From positions 1 to 33,552 of the forward strand of contig JAEEJW010000224.1 in assembly GCA_016282095.1 (NCBI GenBank): DNA of 33,552 bases. The letters run 5' to 3'. Below the pieces are notes generated by a model that ran no database searches, had not been told where the DNA came from, and saw only the letters and a program-made list of their open reading frames with translations. A program made the translations under genes and the position numbers. This DNA is from Ruminiclostridium sp. (lineage in GTDB: Bacteria > Bacillota > Clostridia > Oscillospirales > Ruminococcaceae). Shown here one piece after another: positions 1 to 7,913 of this stretch. How positions within the stretch are numbered: the stretch's first letter is position 1; every line of letters begins with the position of its first letter.

Positions 1-24
1 GATAAATGAAAGGAATATCATGCC

Positions 25-609
25 ATGATAATCGACATATCACAGGAAGTATTTTCCTGCCATACCTTCCCCGGCGATCCGGCGCCTGTCCAGACACACC
101 CAATGAGCATCTCAAACGGAGATATCTGCAATCTGACAGAGTTTTCCATGTGCGCGCACAACGGCACTCATGTTGACGCACCGTACCATTTTATTAATGA
201 CGGGAAAACAGTCGACGAAGCCGGACTTGTCCCGTTCGTGGGTGAATGCTATGTAGCGAGGCGTGACGGTGAGCTGACTGCTGACGATGTTATCGACATA
301 ATGGAAGCTGCGCGCGACGCTGATGCCGCAAAACGCATACTGATCGCGGGAAAGGCGACAATGACAGCCTCCGCGGCAAGGGCTTTCGTACAGGCAGGTA
401 TAATACTTTACGGTAACGAAAGCCAGACTGTAGGGCCGGAGGATGCTCCTGCCGAAGTACATCTTATAATGCTCGGAGCTGGCATTGTTCTGCTTGAGGG
501 TATAGTGCTTGACGATGTGGCAGAAGGCAGATATTTTCTGAGTGCCGCACCGCTGAACCTCGGCGGCTGCGACGGTGCGCCGTGCAGAGCTTATCTTATT
601 AATAACTGA
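25..609 (+). CDS. Cyclase family protein (kynurenine formamidase-like metal hydrolase)
   Basis: The 194-residue protein carries the cyclase/arylformamidase signature HNGTHVDAPYHF at about residues 45-56. In this family the His and Asp residues of HxGTHxDxPxH bind the catalytic divalent metal. Members hydrolyse amides or lactones such as N-formylkynurenine, but substrates vary and cannot be read from the motif. The length is slightly short of the usual 205-220. I chose the ATG at 25 because AAAGGAA lies 9 bases upstream and the earlier ATG at 20 meets a stop after two codons. No signal peptide is seen, so it is cytoplasmic. The next gene starts 93 bases later and looks independent. The family call is firm and the substrate is unknown. 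Confidence 0.85.
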   Translation: MIIDISQEVFSCHTFPGDPAPVQTHPMSISNGDICNLTEFSMCAHNGTHVDAPYHFINDGKTVDEAGLVPFVGECYVARRDGELTADDVIDIMEAARDADAAKRILIAGKATMTASAARAFVQAGIILYGNESQTVGPEDAPAEVHLIMLGAGIVLLEGIVLDDVAEGRYFLSAAPLNLGGCDGAPCRAYLINN

Positions 610-630
610 TCCCGTAAATTATCATAAAAG

Positions 631-657
631 TGTAACCTGACGCAATCATTCCGTGTC
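631..657 (+). promoter_or_regulatory. Candidate ECF-type promoter upstream of the sigma factor gene
   Basis: TGTAAC at 631-636 is followed about 15-17 bases later by CGTGTC at 652-657. This resembles the AAC-type -35 and CGTC-type -10 layout recognised by many ECF sigma factors, as expected if the sigma factor activates its own gene. No good sigma-A promoter is seen in the 93-base gap. It is a single-site motif match, so it is tentative. Confidence 0.35.
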
Positions 658-702
658 TGTATATACAGAAGAATAAATCCCACACCTTTGCGGAGGCTTG
701 AC

Positions 703-1263
703 ATGAATGACAATGAAATAATCGGGCTGTATTTTGCGCGTGCGGAGAGTGCAATAACAGAAACAGACAAAAAATATGGTGCTTACTGCAGAGGAATTAC
801 TTTCGATATACTCGGAAACCGTGAGGACAGCGAGGAATGTGTCAGTGATACATATATGAAAGCGTGGAACTCCATTCCGCCCCAACAGCCGAAGAACCTC
901 GGAGCTTTCCTTTCGGCAATAGCCAGAAATGCCGCTCTGAATATGCGCAGAAACCTTTCCGCGCTAAGACGCGGCGGCGGAAAAGCAGAGGACGTATACG
1001 ATGAGCTGGCCGAATGTATAGCGGATAAGCAGAACGTTGAACAGCAGTTTGACGACCGCGAGATCGTGCGTATACTTAACGGCTTTCTCGGAAAGCTCGG
1101 ATCCGAAAAGCGCATCATGTTCATGAAACGGTACTACCATTTCCGAAGTATCTCTGAAATAGCCTCGGAAATGAATATCAGCGAAGAAAAGGTAAAGACT
1201 ACCCTGCACCGGGTGCGCGGGAAGCTGAAAAAAGAACTGGAAAAGGAGGGTATCGAGCTGTGA
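703..1263 (+). CDS. RNA polymerase sigma factor, ECF subfamily
   Basis: This 186-residue protein has the two-domain ECF layout. A region-2 segment (about residues 25-85) includes a DSEECVSDTYMKAW stretch, and a region-4 helix-turn-helix (about 125-180) includes ISEIASEMNISEEKVKTTLHR. It should direct core RNA polymerase to a small regulon, probably envelope stress or signal responsive. A TTG at 688 is possible, but the ATG at 703 has GGAGG six bases upstream, so I start there. The stop overlaps the GTG start of the next gene by four bases (GTGA), a usual arrangement for a sigma factor and its cognate membrane anti-sigma. The ECF subgroup cannot be fixed without a tree. Confidence 0.9.
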   Translation: MNDNEIIGLYFARAESAITETDKKYGAYCRGITFDILGNREDSEECVSDTYMKAWNSIPPQQPKNLGAFLSAIARNAALNMRRNLSALRRGGGKAEDVYDELAECIADKQNVEQQFDDREIVRILNGFLGKLGSEKRIMFMKRYYHFRSISEIASEMNISEEKVKTTLHRVRGKLKKELEKEGIEL

Positions 1264-4145
1264 ATGAACGTGCTGTAAAGCTTGCCGCTGCTATCGGCAA
1301 CGTGAATGAAAAGTACATCGAGGAATCCATGGACGGAATACTCTCCCTGAACATAAAGACTGCGGAGCTTACCACCGATGTACCCGCAACCGCTGCGTCC
1401 GCGCAAGGGAGCAGAAAGAGCAGGAAAAATGATAAGGAGCCCTTCCCTGTCCGGACAGCCATATTCGCCGGTATAGCGGCAGCACTGATAATAACATCGG
1501 CAGTGCTTGTGATTACGAAGTTCGGTGCGGGAAAGATAGATGTCAGCGGCGGTCAGGTGACAGATACCTCTGCTGCAACGGTCATTTCATCCGATACGGA
1601 ACCGGTAATGCCCGTACAAACCGACCTGGAAACGCTGAAAGTAAAATACCCCGAATATTTCGGGTGCAGCTCGTTCAAGGGGCTTGAGATATACGCCGAG
1701 ATGAACACTAACGGCGAATGGGTTTTCCGGCTTATGAGCGGAACGAACCGAAACAAGTCGGATGAAGAGATAAGAGCGCTTTCTCCTGCAAGCGCCGATG
1801 AAATGCGGGAGATACTGAACTGGTACAAGGAAAACAATACCGATGAGGAGCAGCTGTACTTCTTCATAATGGTTATAGGAAATAACGACAAACCAACCGA
1901 TGACAACTCTCTGTATGAAATGCTCGGTATCTCCTCCTATGACACAGAATGGACACCCGAACCGGCAGAAGATGATACCGGACTTTCCGGGCCTTCCGAC
2001 CCTGCTATGAAGGACTATGTGTTTTATGACCCGGACAATACTGACCTTACAGCGAACGGAAACGGATATTCTGCCGACACTTCAAAGAGTTTTATCCTGA
2101 CGGGAAGTCTGAAATACCGCGGAGATACCCCGCTTTACGGTTGGTACCTGTGCAGTCATCGGCTTACCGCCGACCCCGATGACCCGAATTACCTGTACGG
2201 ACTCCTGTACTTTGTAGTCACCAAAGACGGCAAGCAGACAACGGAGGAAATCCCTGTCATTGAGGGAACGACGGAGCCTTACCGCATAGACCCTGGGACA
2301 CTTGATGATTATCTCACGGAGATAGTCTTTATGGAACACGAAGGCCCGCTCTCGGAACTTACCGAAGAACCGCCGCTGTACAACGTGCTCAAGGCAGCTT
2401 ACGGAGACAGCAGCGATGCCTTTGCCACCACATTCTACAGACTGTACGAAGACGGAACCGTACAGCGCTTCGAGAACGATGTTGACAGCTCGATAACCGG
2501 CAGTGCAACGGCTGTGGGAATGAAGCTGTCCGCCGGTTTTGCCAGATACATCGGATCCGTTCAAGGATACGATCTGAATGACGATGTGACAGGCATAATG
2601 CTGCATTTTGATTTCTCAAACAACACAGTCGAGGCTTGGAGAGACGAAAATCCGACAGGTGAACCCGCACCGGAGGCGGAGATAATACCCGAAGTTACCG
2701 ATGTTCCCTACAATGATTATGTTATAGCTGTTAGCGAAACGGCGCCGACCGAGCCCGGAGAGGTAATGATAATCCACGACGAATATTTTCCTGCAACATT
2801 TGAAATACAGGAGGAGATACTATGCAAGCATGACCGCAATCCAGGTGAGAATCCACCCTGGGGCAGCATGATTGTTTTTAACGGCGAAGTATACGTCATG
2901 GAGACCGTCGCGATCGATTCAAAGGGATATGCTGAACAGGTGAAGCTGCTTTATGATGATCCCGATAAACTATTTGAAGCGCTTGATAGATACATTTTTG
3001 ACGGCGATCTTAATGTCGGACTGCTGAATAAGTATGCGCGAGCTATACTCGGTTCGGGAAGCTGTGTCGGTATTCTCGACAATCGTTCATTTGCGGGAAC
3101 GCATTACCTGACAGACGGTGATTATATACTTGTAACTTTCGACGACGGACGCTCATTCTGGCTGTATGAAAAAGACCGGACAGAACGGCTCACGAATTAT
3201 CGCCGTATCATAGAAACGCTTTGGATGAACCATAATGAATTCCCGGATATGAACGCGGTAATGGTAACGGACTTTGATAAGAAAGCCGAAAACGAGTGGA
3301 GAGAAAACTATATCAAGATAATCGACTCGCGTGAAAACCTTGACAAAATAAAGGAACTTATCGGCAAGGAGGTGCCGGGCGCGGAGGGACAGTACAGACT
3401 CGTTACGCCCGAGGAGGAGATCGCTGACTGGCTGCCGGTGACACAGACGAAATGGGACGGAGATAAACTGTATTATGAAAATACGGAGCAGGTCGATATG
3501 TACAACATCGCGTTCGACAGCGGAGTTTACACCGGTTCTCTCGTATATGGTCTCGGCGCACCGGAAAAGATCGCCGGAAAGCTCATAGAGCTTGGTGCCG
3601 AAGAAGAAGCCGAACGATTCCTGAATGATGCAGCACAGCGGTACTCTCATGGCTGGAGCTTTGAGTTCCTGATGCCTTATGACAGCATACTCGACCATAT
3701 CAAACTCGGCAAGCGGAAGAATATCTATCTGAAAATAACCAACAATATCATCATCGAGATATTTGTGGGTACCGATGAGAATGGCATACCGATCACCACA
3801 GACGACTGCCGCATACTCGTAAAGGATCAGCAGCTAACGGCTGCGCGGAGCGTCGTGGAGTTCTTCCGTGACAACCGCGAGATGACATACTATGACTATG
3901 CCGAGGGCGGCGATCGTTATTACAGCATAAGCGGTCTTATCGTAAGCTGGGATATGACCAAAACTCCCGGCTCGAAGTCGCCGAATGCTTCTTTCACGCT
4001 CCTCGTCGACAACGAAGAATGGTTTGATGCTATAAAATGGTACACCGAATATCAGCTCCCCGATGATCTTATTCCGGACAAGAGGATAGAGTTCACATCA
4101 AACCCTGTTGACTTCGGTGATATGGAAATGTACGAATACGAATAA
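1260..4145 (+). CDS. Large single-pass membrane protein, probable cognate anti-sigma factor
   Basis: This 961-residue protein begins with a GTG overlapping the sigma-factor stop. About 60 cytoplasmic residues come first, with a basic stretch near 51-60. One hydrophobic helix follows (about 67-87), then a Thr/Ser-rich stalk and an extracellular region of roughly 850 residues rich in Asp, Glu, Tyr and Trp. I recognise no catalytic motif and no CxxC/HxxxC zinc anti-sigma signature in the short N-terminal region. Gene position and topology suggest that the N-terminal region holds the sigma factor and the large outer part senses something or is cut to release it. This is inference. Its length is far beyond ordinary anti-sigma factors of about 150-400 residues. 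A hairpin terminator follows. Confidence 0.65.
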   Translation: MNERAVKLAAAIGNVNEKYIEESMDGILSLNIKTAELTTDVPATAASAQGSRKSRKNDKEPFPVRTAIFAGIAAALIITSAVLVITKFGAGKIDVSGGQVTDTSAATVISSDTEPVMPVQTDLETLKVKYPEYFGCSSFKGLEIYAEMNTNGEWVFRLMSGTNRNKSDEEIRALSPASADEMREILNWYKENNTDEEQLYFFIMVIGNNDKPTDDNSLYEMLGISSYDTEWTPEPAEDDTGLSGPSDPAMKDYVFYDPDNTDLTANGNGYSADTSKSFILTGSLKYRGDTPLYGWYLCSHRLTADPDDPNYLYGLLYFVVTKDGKQTTEEIPVIEGTTEPYRIDPGTLDDYLTEIVFMEHEGPLSELTEEPPLYNVLKAAYGDSSDAFATTFYRLYEDGTVQRFENDVDSSITGSATAVGMKLSAGFARYIGSVQGYDLNDDVTGIMLHFDFSNNTVEAWRDENPTGEPAPEAEIIPEVTDVPYNDYVIAVSETAPTEPGEVMIIHDEYFPATFEIQEEILCKHDRNPGENPPWGSMIVFNGEVYVMETVAIDSKGYAEQVKLLYDDPDKLFEALDRYIFDGDLNVGLLNKYARAILGSGSCVGILDNRSFAGTHYLTDGDYILVTFDDGRSFWLYEKDRTERLTNYRRIIETLWMNHNEFPDMNAVMVTDFDKKAENEWRENYIKIIDSRENLDKIKELIGKEVPGAEGQYRLVTPEEEIADWLPVTQTKWDGDKLYYENTEQVDMYNIAFDSGVYTGSLVYGLGAPEKIAGKLIELGAEEEAERFLNDAAQRYSHGWSFEFLMPYDSILDHIKLGKRKNIYLKITNNIIIEIFVGTDENGIPITTDDCRILVKDQQLTAARSVVEFFRDNREMTYYDYAEGGDRYYSISGLIVSWDMTKTPGSKSPNASFTLLVDNEEWFDAIKWYTEYQLPDDLIPDKRIEFTSNPVDFGDMEMYEYE

Positions 4146-4151
4146 TAACAA

Positions 4152-4182
4152 CGGCTCCGGAATTTCCGGAGCCGCTGTTTTT
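4152..4182 (+). terminator. Rho-independent terminator of the sigma/anti-sigma operon
   Basis: A 9-bp stem (CGGCTCCGG at 4152-4160 with CCGGAGCCG at 4166-4174) has a 5-base loop that can close further. CTG and a six-T run at 4178-4182 follow. The T run overlaps the stop codon of the convergent minus-strand gene, so the hairpin may serve both directions. Confidence 0.85.
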
Positions 4183-4615
4183 ACAGAAATTTTCTCAATC
4201 CGTCGGCATACTTCTCTTCCTGTCCCAGCAGAGCCTCGGCATTCTGCAAAGTGTCCATTGAGGCATGGTGTGAACGGTTCACCGATCGGGCGATATCGAC
4301 TATGCCCATGTTCGTGCCGTTGTACATAAGCTCTGCGATGTTTCCCCTGCTGCTGTCACGCATAGTTTTCATCGTAATGCCCACCGAAGCCATGAGCGAC
4401 TGCATAGCCGGTACCGGGTTTACACGATGACCGTCCTTCGCGAGTGTATTCTTTACATCGGTGCAGTTGTCGGCATAGTGACGCATCTGACGGCGAAGAT
4501 AATCGTTGAGTTCGGGATCGCGGCTCCTTGAAAGCACCTGCTTTGTGCTGTCATAAGCCATTCTGCTGTTCTTGTATATCGTGTTCAATATATCTATATC
4601 GTTTTTTTCAAGCAT
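4181..4615 (-). CDS. Small helical protein, ferritin-like fold suspected (DUF2383/coat-protein-like)
   Basis: The 144-residue protein is soluble, almost entirely predicted helix, and has no signal peptide. It starts MLEKNDIDILNTIYKN and ends EEKYADGLRKFL, a pattern that recalls the four-helix DUF2383 and spore-coat ferritin-like proteins. A clear di-iron EXXH set is not evident, so metal binding is not claimed. I chose the start at 4615, not the longer upstream reading, because GGAGG lies at the correct distance upstream on the minus strand. It is the last gene of the minus-strand group after the YhfC-like protease, with a 61-base gap. Function is unknown and the family call is tentative. Confidence 0.6.
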   Translation of the reverse strand: MLEKNDIDILNTIYKNSRMAYDSTKQVLSRSRDPELNDYLRRQMRHYADNCTDVKNTLAKDGHRVNPVPAMQSLMASVGITMKTMRDSSRGNIAELMYNGTNMGIVDIARSVNRSHHASMDTLQNAEALLGQEEKYADGLRKFL

Positions 4616-4676
4616 CTTTCTGTTCCTCCGCTTTGGGTTCGATAATAGTATGTGCGGAAAAACGATTATTATTCCT

Positions 4677-5474
4677 TCATGCTTTAAGTTTCTTATATAT
4701 GCGGGAAGCGATGAACGCGATAAAAACAGCAAATACAAAAAGTATCATTTCCATTGCCCACATGGATATCATTCCCGAAGAATAGAACCCAATTGAAAAA
4801 TCGAAGAGCGCGTGCAGCAGTACGGCTATCGGAAACAGAAAGAATTTTTTCTTTTCTCTTACCGCAGCAAAAACAAGTACAGAAAACGAGATGTGAACAG
4901 CTATCGCGGGCAGGCGCTCAAAAACGCCGAGCAGACATTCCGGTATCGTAAAGCTCGTGTACTGATCGAGCTGCGCAAAAGCATTGGCTTTCATTGCTTC
5001 GTCCATATTCGCCGTAAGCTGGTCGCCCATGCCGTTGTTGAACATAATTCCCATAACAGCTATTGACATAACCTGAAAACCTGTATAAATGCTCTCGAAA
5101 CCGCCGTGACCGATACCATAGGTGATCGAAGTACGGCGAGCCTCATACTTTTTCAGCACAAACTTAAAGGCAACGAAGCGTCCTGTCTCCTCGAACACGC
5201 CCGCAAGCACACCCGCGGTCAATGCATTAAGCCACACATTTCCGCTTATCGTTTTAGCAAGGGGATTATCCGCGTACACGAGAAGATACGCTGGAGCGAG
5301 CTTCAGTATTATTGCAAACACCAGCCATGTGACCGCACCTATTATCATAGGTATAATGCTCTCTTTTGTCTTTATCTTCCATATTATTGCAAGGACTATC
5401 GGGATCAGCATCATCAATATGCTCTGCATTATAAGTCCTATGACCGATTCGTCTGTAAAATGTATATTATCCAT
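4677..5474 (-). CDS. YhfC-like intramembrane metalloprotease family membrane protein
   Basis: This 265-residue polytopic protein has about seven or eight hydrophobic segments. Polar motifs sit inside membrane segments: FEETGR (about 94-99), GHGGFES (about 122-128) and a late HALFDFS (about 233). This is the pattern of the YhfC and CPBP/Abi-type intramembrane metalloprotease families, where the Glu pair and His residues are the proposed metal site. Such proteins occur near bacteriocin and self-immunity genes, but their substrates are mostly unknown. Its ATG overlaps the stop of the SdpI-like gene by eight bases, so the two are probably translationally coupled and act together at the membrane. 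Confidence 0.75.
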   Translation of the reverse strand: MDNIHFTDESVIGLIMQSILMMLIPIVLAIIWKIKTKESIIPMIIGAVTWLVFAIILKLAPAYLLVYADNPLAKTISGNVWLNALTAGVLAGVFEETGRFVAFKFVLKKYEARRTSITYGIGHGGFESIYTGFQVMSIAVMGIMFNNGMGDQLTANMDEAMKANAFAQLDQYTSFTIPECLLGVFERLPAIAVHISFSVLVFAAVREKKKFFLFPIAVLLHALFDFSIGFYSSGMISMWAMEMILFVFAVFIAFIASRIYKKLKA

Positions 5475-6168
5475 TATTCTGCTCCTTTTCCCAGTCTGTG
5501 TAGATCTGATGTGACCCCTTTACTGTCACAGCAACAACGACTAATATTATTATCATAGCAGTTATAATTGACGGTAATCCTCGCAGCACTATGCCTGCAA
5601 GTATTATCGCTACTCCGCCGAAGAACATCACTGTCCCGCTCATTCTCTGTGAGCGCGCCCAGACTTCCTCATTCTTCATACTCCATGTCGTCCGCAGCCC
5701 CAACAGCCCGTTCATTTTAAGTTTCGGTACTATGTTCCCGAGTATTGTGAACAGTACCCCGAACAGCACACACATTACCGAACAGTACAGTTCTCCCGAT
5801 GAGCCCTGCAACGACTGTACACCATTGAAGCCCATAACAATGAAAATGATCTCTATGCCGAGCATTACCAAATTTATCATCGTGCATATTATCCCGCTTA
5901 TTTTCGCATTGCCCGCGGCGTGGGCTGCAGTCTTTTCGTCCTGCGCCTTGTTCGAGTTTGCTTCAAAGTTTCTGCGGATAAATATGCCGATGACAGCTGT
6001 AAGTATTATAATTGCCGCGAAAATAAAAACCTCAAATTTCGAGCCGATGCGGTCAACTTCACCACTCACCCCGAAATGTACAGGTACCTGATCAGGAAGT
6101 ATTTGTATACCCGCAGCAGCGATTATCAGCGCAAGTGCGGATGTTATCAGAAGTCCTTTATTCTTCAT
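5467..6168 (-). CDS. SdpI family protein (DUF1648 plus SdpI domain)
   Basis: The protein is about 233 residues. An N-terminal helix is followed by the DUF1648-type stretch QVPVHFGVSGEVDRIGSK (about 26-43), then four more membrane helices. The segment GNIVPKLKMNGLLGLRTTWS with the later ARSQRMSG matches the SdpI consensus (N..G.RT.WT..). In Bacillus subtilis SdpI is the immunity protein and signal partner for the SDP killing toxin; many homologues are orphans. No sdpC-like toxin gene is seen here. I prefer the ATG at 6168 (GGTGA eight bases upstream) over a GTG at 6180. The gene overlaps the repressor upstream and the YhfC-like gene downstream. Confidence 0.85.
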   Translation of the reverse strand: MKNKGLLITSALALIIAAAGIQILPDQVPVHFGVSGEVDRIGSKFEVFIFAAIIILTAVIGIFIRRNFEANSNKAQDEKTAAHAAGNAKISGIICTMINLVMLGIEIIFIVMGFNGVQSLQGSSGELYCSVMCVLFGVLFTILGNIVPKLKMNGLLGLRTTWSMKNEEVWARSQRMSGTVMFFGGVAIILAGIVLRGLPSIITAMIIILVVVAVTVKGSHQIYTDWEKEQNNG

Positions 6169-6460
6169 TTCCCATTTCACCCGCCTTCAATTTTTCCGAA
6201 CCGGCCCCGAACTGTCCTATCCACAACAGTATCTCATCAAATACGCTCGTGTTCAGTTCGTAGTAGATGAAATTCTTCTCCTTGTACTCGATGACCATAT
6301 CCGCTTTTTTCAGCAGTTTCAGGTGATACGAAAGCGCCGCAGGCGTGATATTCAGTTTTTCCGCTATCTCGCCGGCATTCATTCGTCCGCCGCGCAGCAT
6401 CGTTATTATCTCGCGACGCTGATCATCGGACAGTATCTTGAATGTTTCCGATATTTTCAT
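6158..6460 (-). CDS. ArsR/SmtB-family autorepressor (SdpR-like)
   Basis: This 100-residue winged helix-turn-helix protein reads KISETFKILSDDQRREIITM, then a recognition region NAGEIAEKLNITPAALSYHLKLL (about 27-49) and a wing. It has no cysteine or histidine cluster of a metal-sensing ArsR, so it fits the SdpR autorepressor branch, which pairs with SdpI. In B. subtilis SdpI sequesters SdpR at the membrane once toxin is bound. The ATG at 6460 has AGGGG seven bases upstream. Its own promoter is flanked by two palindromes that are likely its operators, so autorepression is expected. It is translationally overlapped with the SdpI-like gene. Confidence 0.85.
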   Translation of the reverse strand: MKISETFKILSDDQRREIITMLRGGRMNAGEIAEKLNITPAALSYHLKLLKKADMVIEYKEKNFIYYELNTSVFDEILLWIGQFGAGSEKLKAGEMGNEE

Positions 6461-6518
6461 AGAAACACCCCTTTCTTTGGTTGGATCTTTATCTTTTCAG
6501 CAGCAGATTTTTGCATTG

Positions 6519-6546
6519 ATCTATTTAAAATTTTCTTTAAATAGAT
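6519..6546. promoter_or_regulatory. Operator palindrome 1, over the -10 and start site
   Basis: A perfect 11-bp inverted repeat: ATCTATTTAAA (6519-6529), a 6-base spacer, then TTTAAATAGAT (6536-6546). It covers the edge of the -10 box and the expected transcription start. It shares half-sites and the same 6-base spacing with palindrome 2, so it is a likely repressor binding site. Confidence 0.75.
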
Positions 6547-6573
6547 AATACCACAATTCTTTTCGTTTGTCAA
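6545..6573 (-). promoter_or_regulatory. Sigma-A promoter of the sdpRI-like operon
   Basis: On the minus strand TTGACA (plus 6568-6573) and TATTAT (plus 6545-6550) are 17 bases apart. A TGG extends the -10. It is correctly placed 85 bases upstream of the repressor ATG. Confidence 0.85.
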
Positions 6574-6576
6574 TAG

Positions 6577-6600
6577 TTATTTAAAAATATTTTTAAATAG
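6577..6600. promoter_or_regulatory. Operator palindrome 2, just upstream of the -35
   Basis: TTATTTAAA (6577-6585), a 6-base spacer, then TTTAAATAG (6592-6600). The central 20 bases (6579-6598) form a perfect palindrome. It lies just upstream of the -35 box, with its centre 56 bp from that of palindrome 1. The rest of this 326-base gap (about 6601-6753) holds nothing I can name. Confidence 0.7.
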
Positions 6601-6753
6601 ATTTGACAATGCAGTGAAAAAGTAATTCTTACCATAAATGGTTTATGTCTACATCTTCGCAAAAATATGTTTGTTATAATACCAAACCTCACAATGCGCA
6701 GGGTCAATAAAGCTTACTTTCAACCGAAGCAGAGTTTTAGATATCACACAAAA

Positions 6754-6785
6754 ATATCCCGCAGGGTCACTTCCCTGCGGGATAT
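6754..6785 (-). terminator. Rho-independent terminator of the esterase gene
   Basis: A 13-bp perfect stem (6754-6766 with 6773-6785, core CCCGCAGGG/CCCTGCGGG) has a 6-base loop. Read on the minus strand it ends in a short T-rich run (plus 6749-6753 is A-rich). It begins right after the esterase stop codon. Confidence 0.85.
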
Positions 6786-6786
6786 C

Positions 6787-7821
6787 TTATTTGATCTTTC
6801 TTATGTATTCTGCCAGTTCAAGAGCCATTTCTTCCTGTTCTGTGATTCGGGGATGACCGGGTGTTGCAAGACCGTTTCTTCTGAATCTGTAACGTGTTAC
6901 TGCCGGGTCGGCAAGTTCTGCGACAAGCTCGTCCAGTATGTAGTCCCACTTGATCTCATGCATCAACACAGTGGATATCAGCACAAACTTCGATGTCTTG
7001 TACCTGCCTTTAAGATCAAGAATGATATCCTTGAAACGGGATTTCCATTTTTCGGTGTATTCCCTGTTGTACACTGCATCGGGGTCAGGATTCGCGTCAT
7101 TCTGGCATAACGCGAATACCACGACATCAGGCGTATAGCGGCTGAAATCCCATTCCGAGACTCCGCAGGGCGCATAAGGCACATAGCTCAGCTTGTCGTA
7201 TGTGGATTCAAGGCCTGTGAGTGTTTCTGTCGATGGTCCGTAGAAATAGCCCGTATGGTCGAGCAGAGACAGTCCGCCCTGTGAGTTGTTGTTGAATTCA
7301 GCGTTCAGCTTACGGGCAACAGAGAATGTGTAGCTGAAATAGCTGTTATCATAACAGCCGCCGTGCTCTGACGGATCGCACAATCCCTCGAAATAAACCG
7401 CCTCGGTGACTTCTCCGGCGGATACGCTGTCTCCAAAGAACTCAAGCTTCATATCGTACTTTCTGTTCGCGGGAGCCACCTCATCGCACTCGGCTGAAAG
7501 GAAACGGAAATAATGCGCCGCTGCCTGACGCTTGAAGATAACGCAGCTGTGGAATGTGTCGGCAAGGCCTTTTGCCAGCGTTATCTCCTGCTCTGCCTTA
7601 TCCCTGTCCAGTTCAAATTTAAGCTGTGCGCCGTCTATAAGCGCACCTATCCACATTCTGTCGCTCATGGGGATATTTTCTATCTTTATTTTCAGTTCAG
7701 TCCCCGCAAAATTGAATACTATATTGCTGCCGGGCCAGATAAGCATAGGGGCTTTCGGATCTGTAAAATCCACTCTTCCCATGTAAGCGAATGCCTTGTT
7801 GTCTGCCTGAAATACTGCCAT
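6787..7821 (-). CDS. CE2-like SGNH-family carbohydrate esterase without signal peptide
   Basis: The 344-residue protein has a beta-rich N-terminal part (about 1-120), like the jelly roll of CE2 acetylxylan esterases, followed by an SGNH hydrolase domain. The nucleophile motif is GDSVSAG (Ser132), a block II Gly is in QGGLSLLD (about 182), block III is CQND (Asn241) and the general base is His323 in GHPRITEQEEMA. CE2 enzymes deacetylate plant polysaccharides and can work with a Ser-His dyad, which fits the lack of an obvious Asp three residues before the His. There is no signal peptide, so it probably acts on imported acetylated oligosaccharides. The start at 7821 is set by AAAGGCGG upstream; a TTG at 7857 is less likely. 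Confidence 0.8.
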   Translation of the reverse strand: MAVFQADNKAFAYMGRVDFTDPKAPMLIWPGSNIVFNFAGTELKIKIENIPMSDRMWIGALIDGAQLKFELDRDKAEQEITLAKGLADTFHSCVIFKRQAAAHYFRFLSAECDEVAPANRKYDMKLEFFGDSVSAGEVTEAVYFEGLCDPSEHGGCYDNSYFSYTFSVARKLNAEFNNNSQGGLSLLDHTGYFYGPSTETLTGLESTYDKLSYVPYAPCGVSEWDFSRYTPDVVVFALCQNDANPDPDAVYNREYTEKWKSRFKDIILDLKGRYKTSKFVLISTVLMHEIKWDYILDELVAELADPAVTRYRFRRNGLATPGHPRITEQEEMALELAEYIRKIK

Positions 7822-7850
7822 TGATTTACCGCCTTTCAAAATTTTTTTAC

Positions 7851-7879
7851 TTGACAAAATTCCCGTTTTATCGTAAAAT
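7851..7879 (+). promoter_or_regulatory. Sigma-A promoter for the CAP-domain gene
   Basis: TTGACA at 7851-7856 and TAAAAT at 7874-7879 are separated by 17 bases. The CAP gene ATG is 34 bases downstream with AAGGAGG at 7901-7907. Confidence 0.85.
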
Positions 7880-7913
7880 AAAAAGGATATGATAATAAGG
7901 AAGGAGGCATACT

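Noticed and set aside
6603-6608. TTGACA on the plus strand upstream of no plus-strand gene
   Set aside because: No -10 at the proper spacing and no gene follows before 7914.
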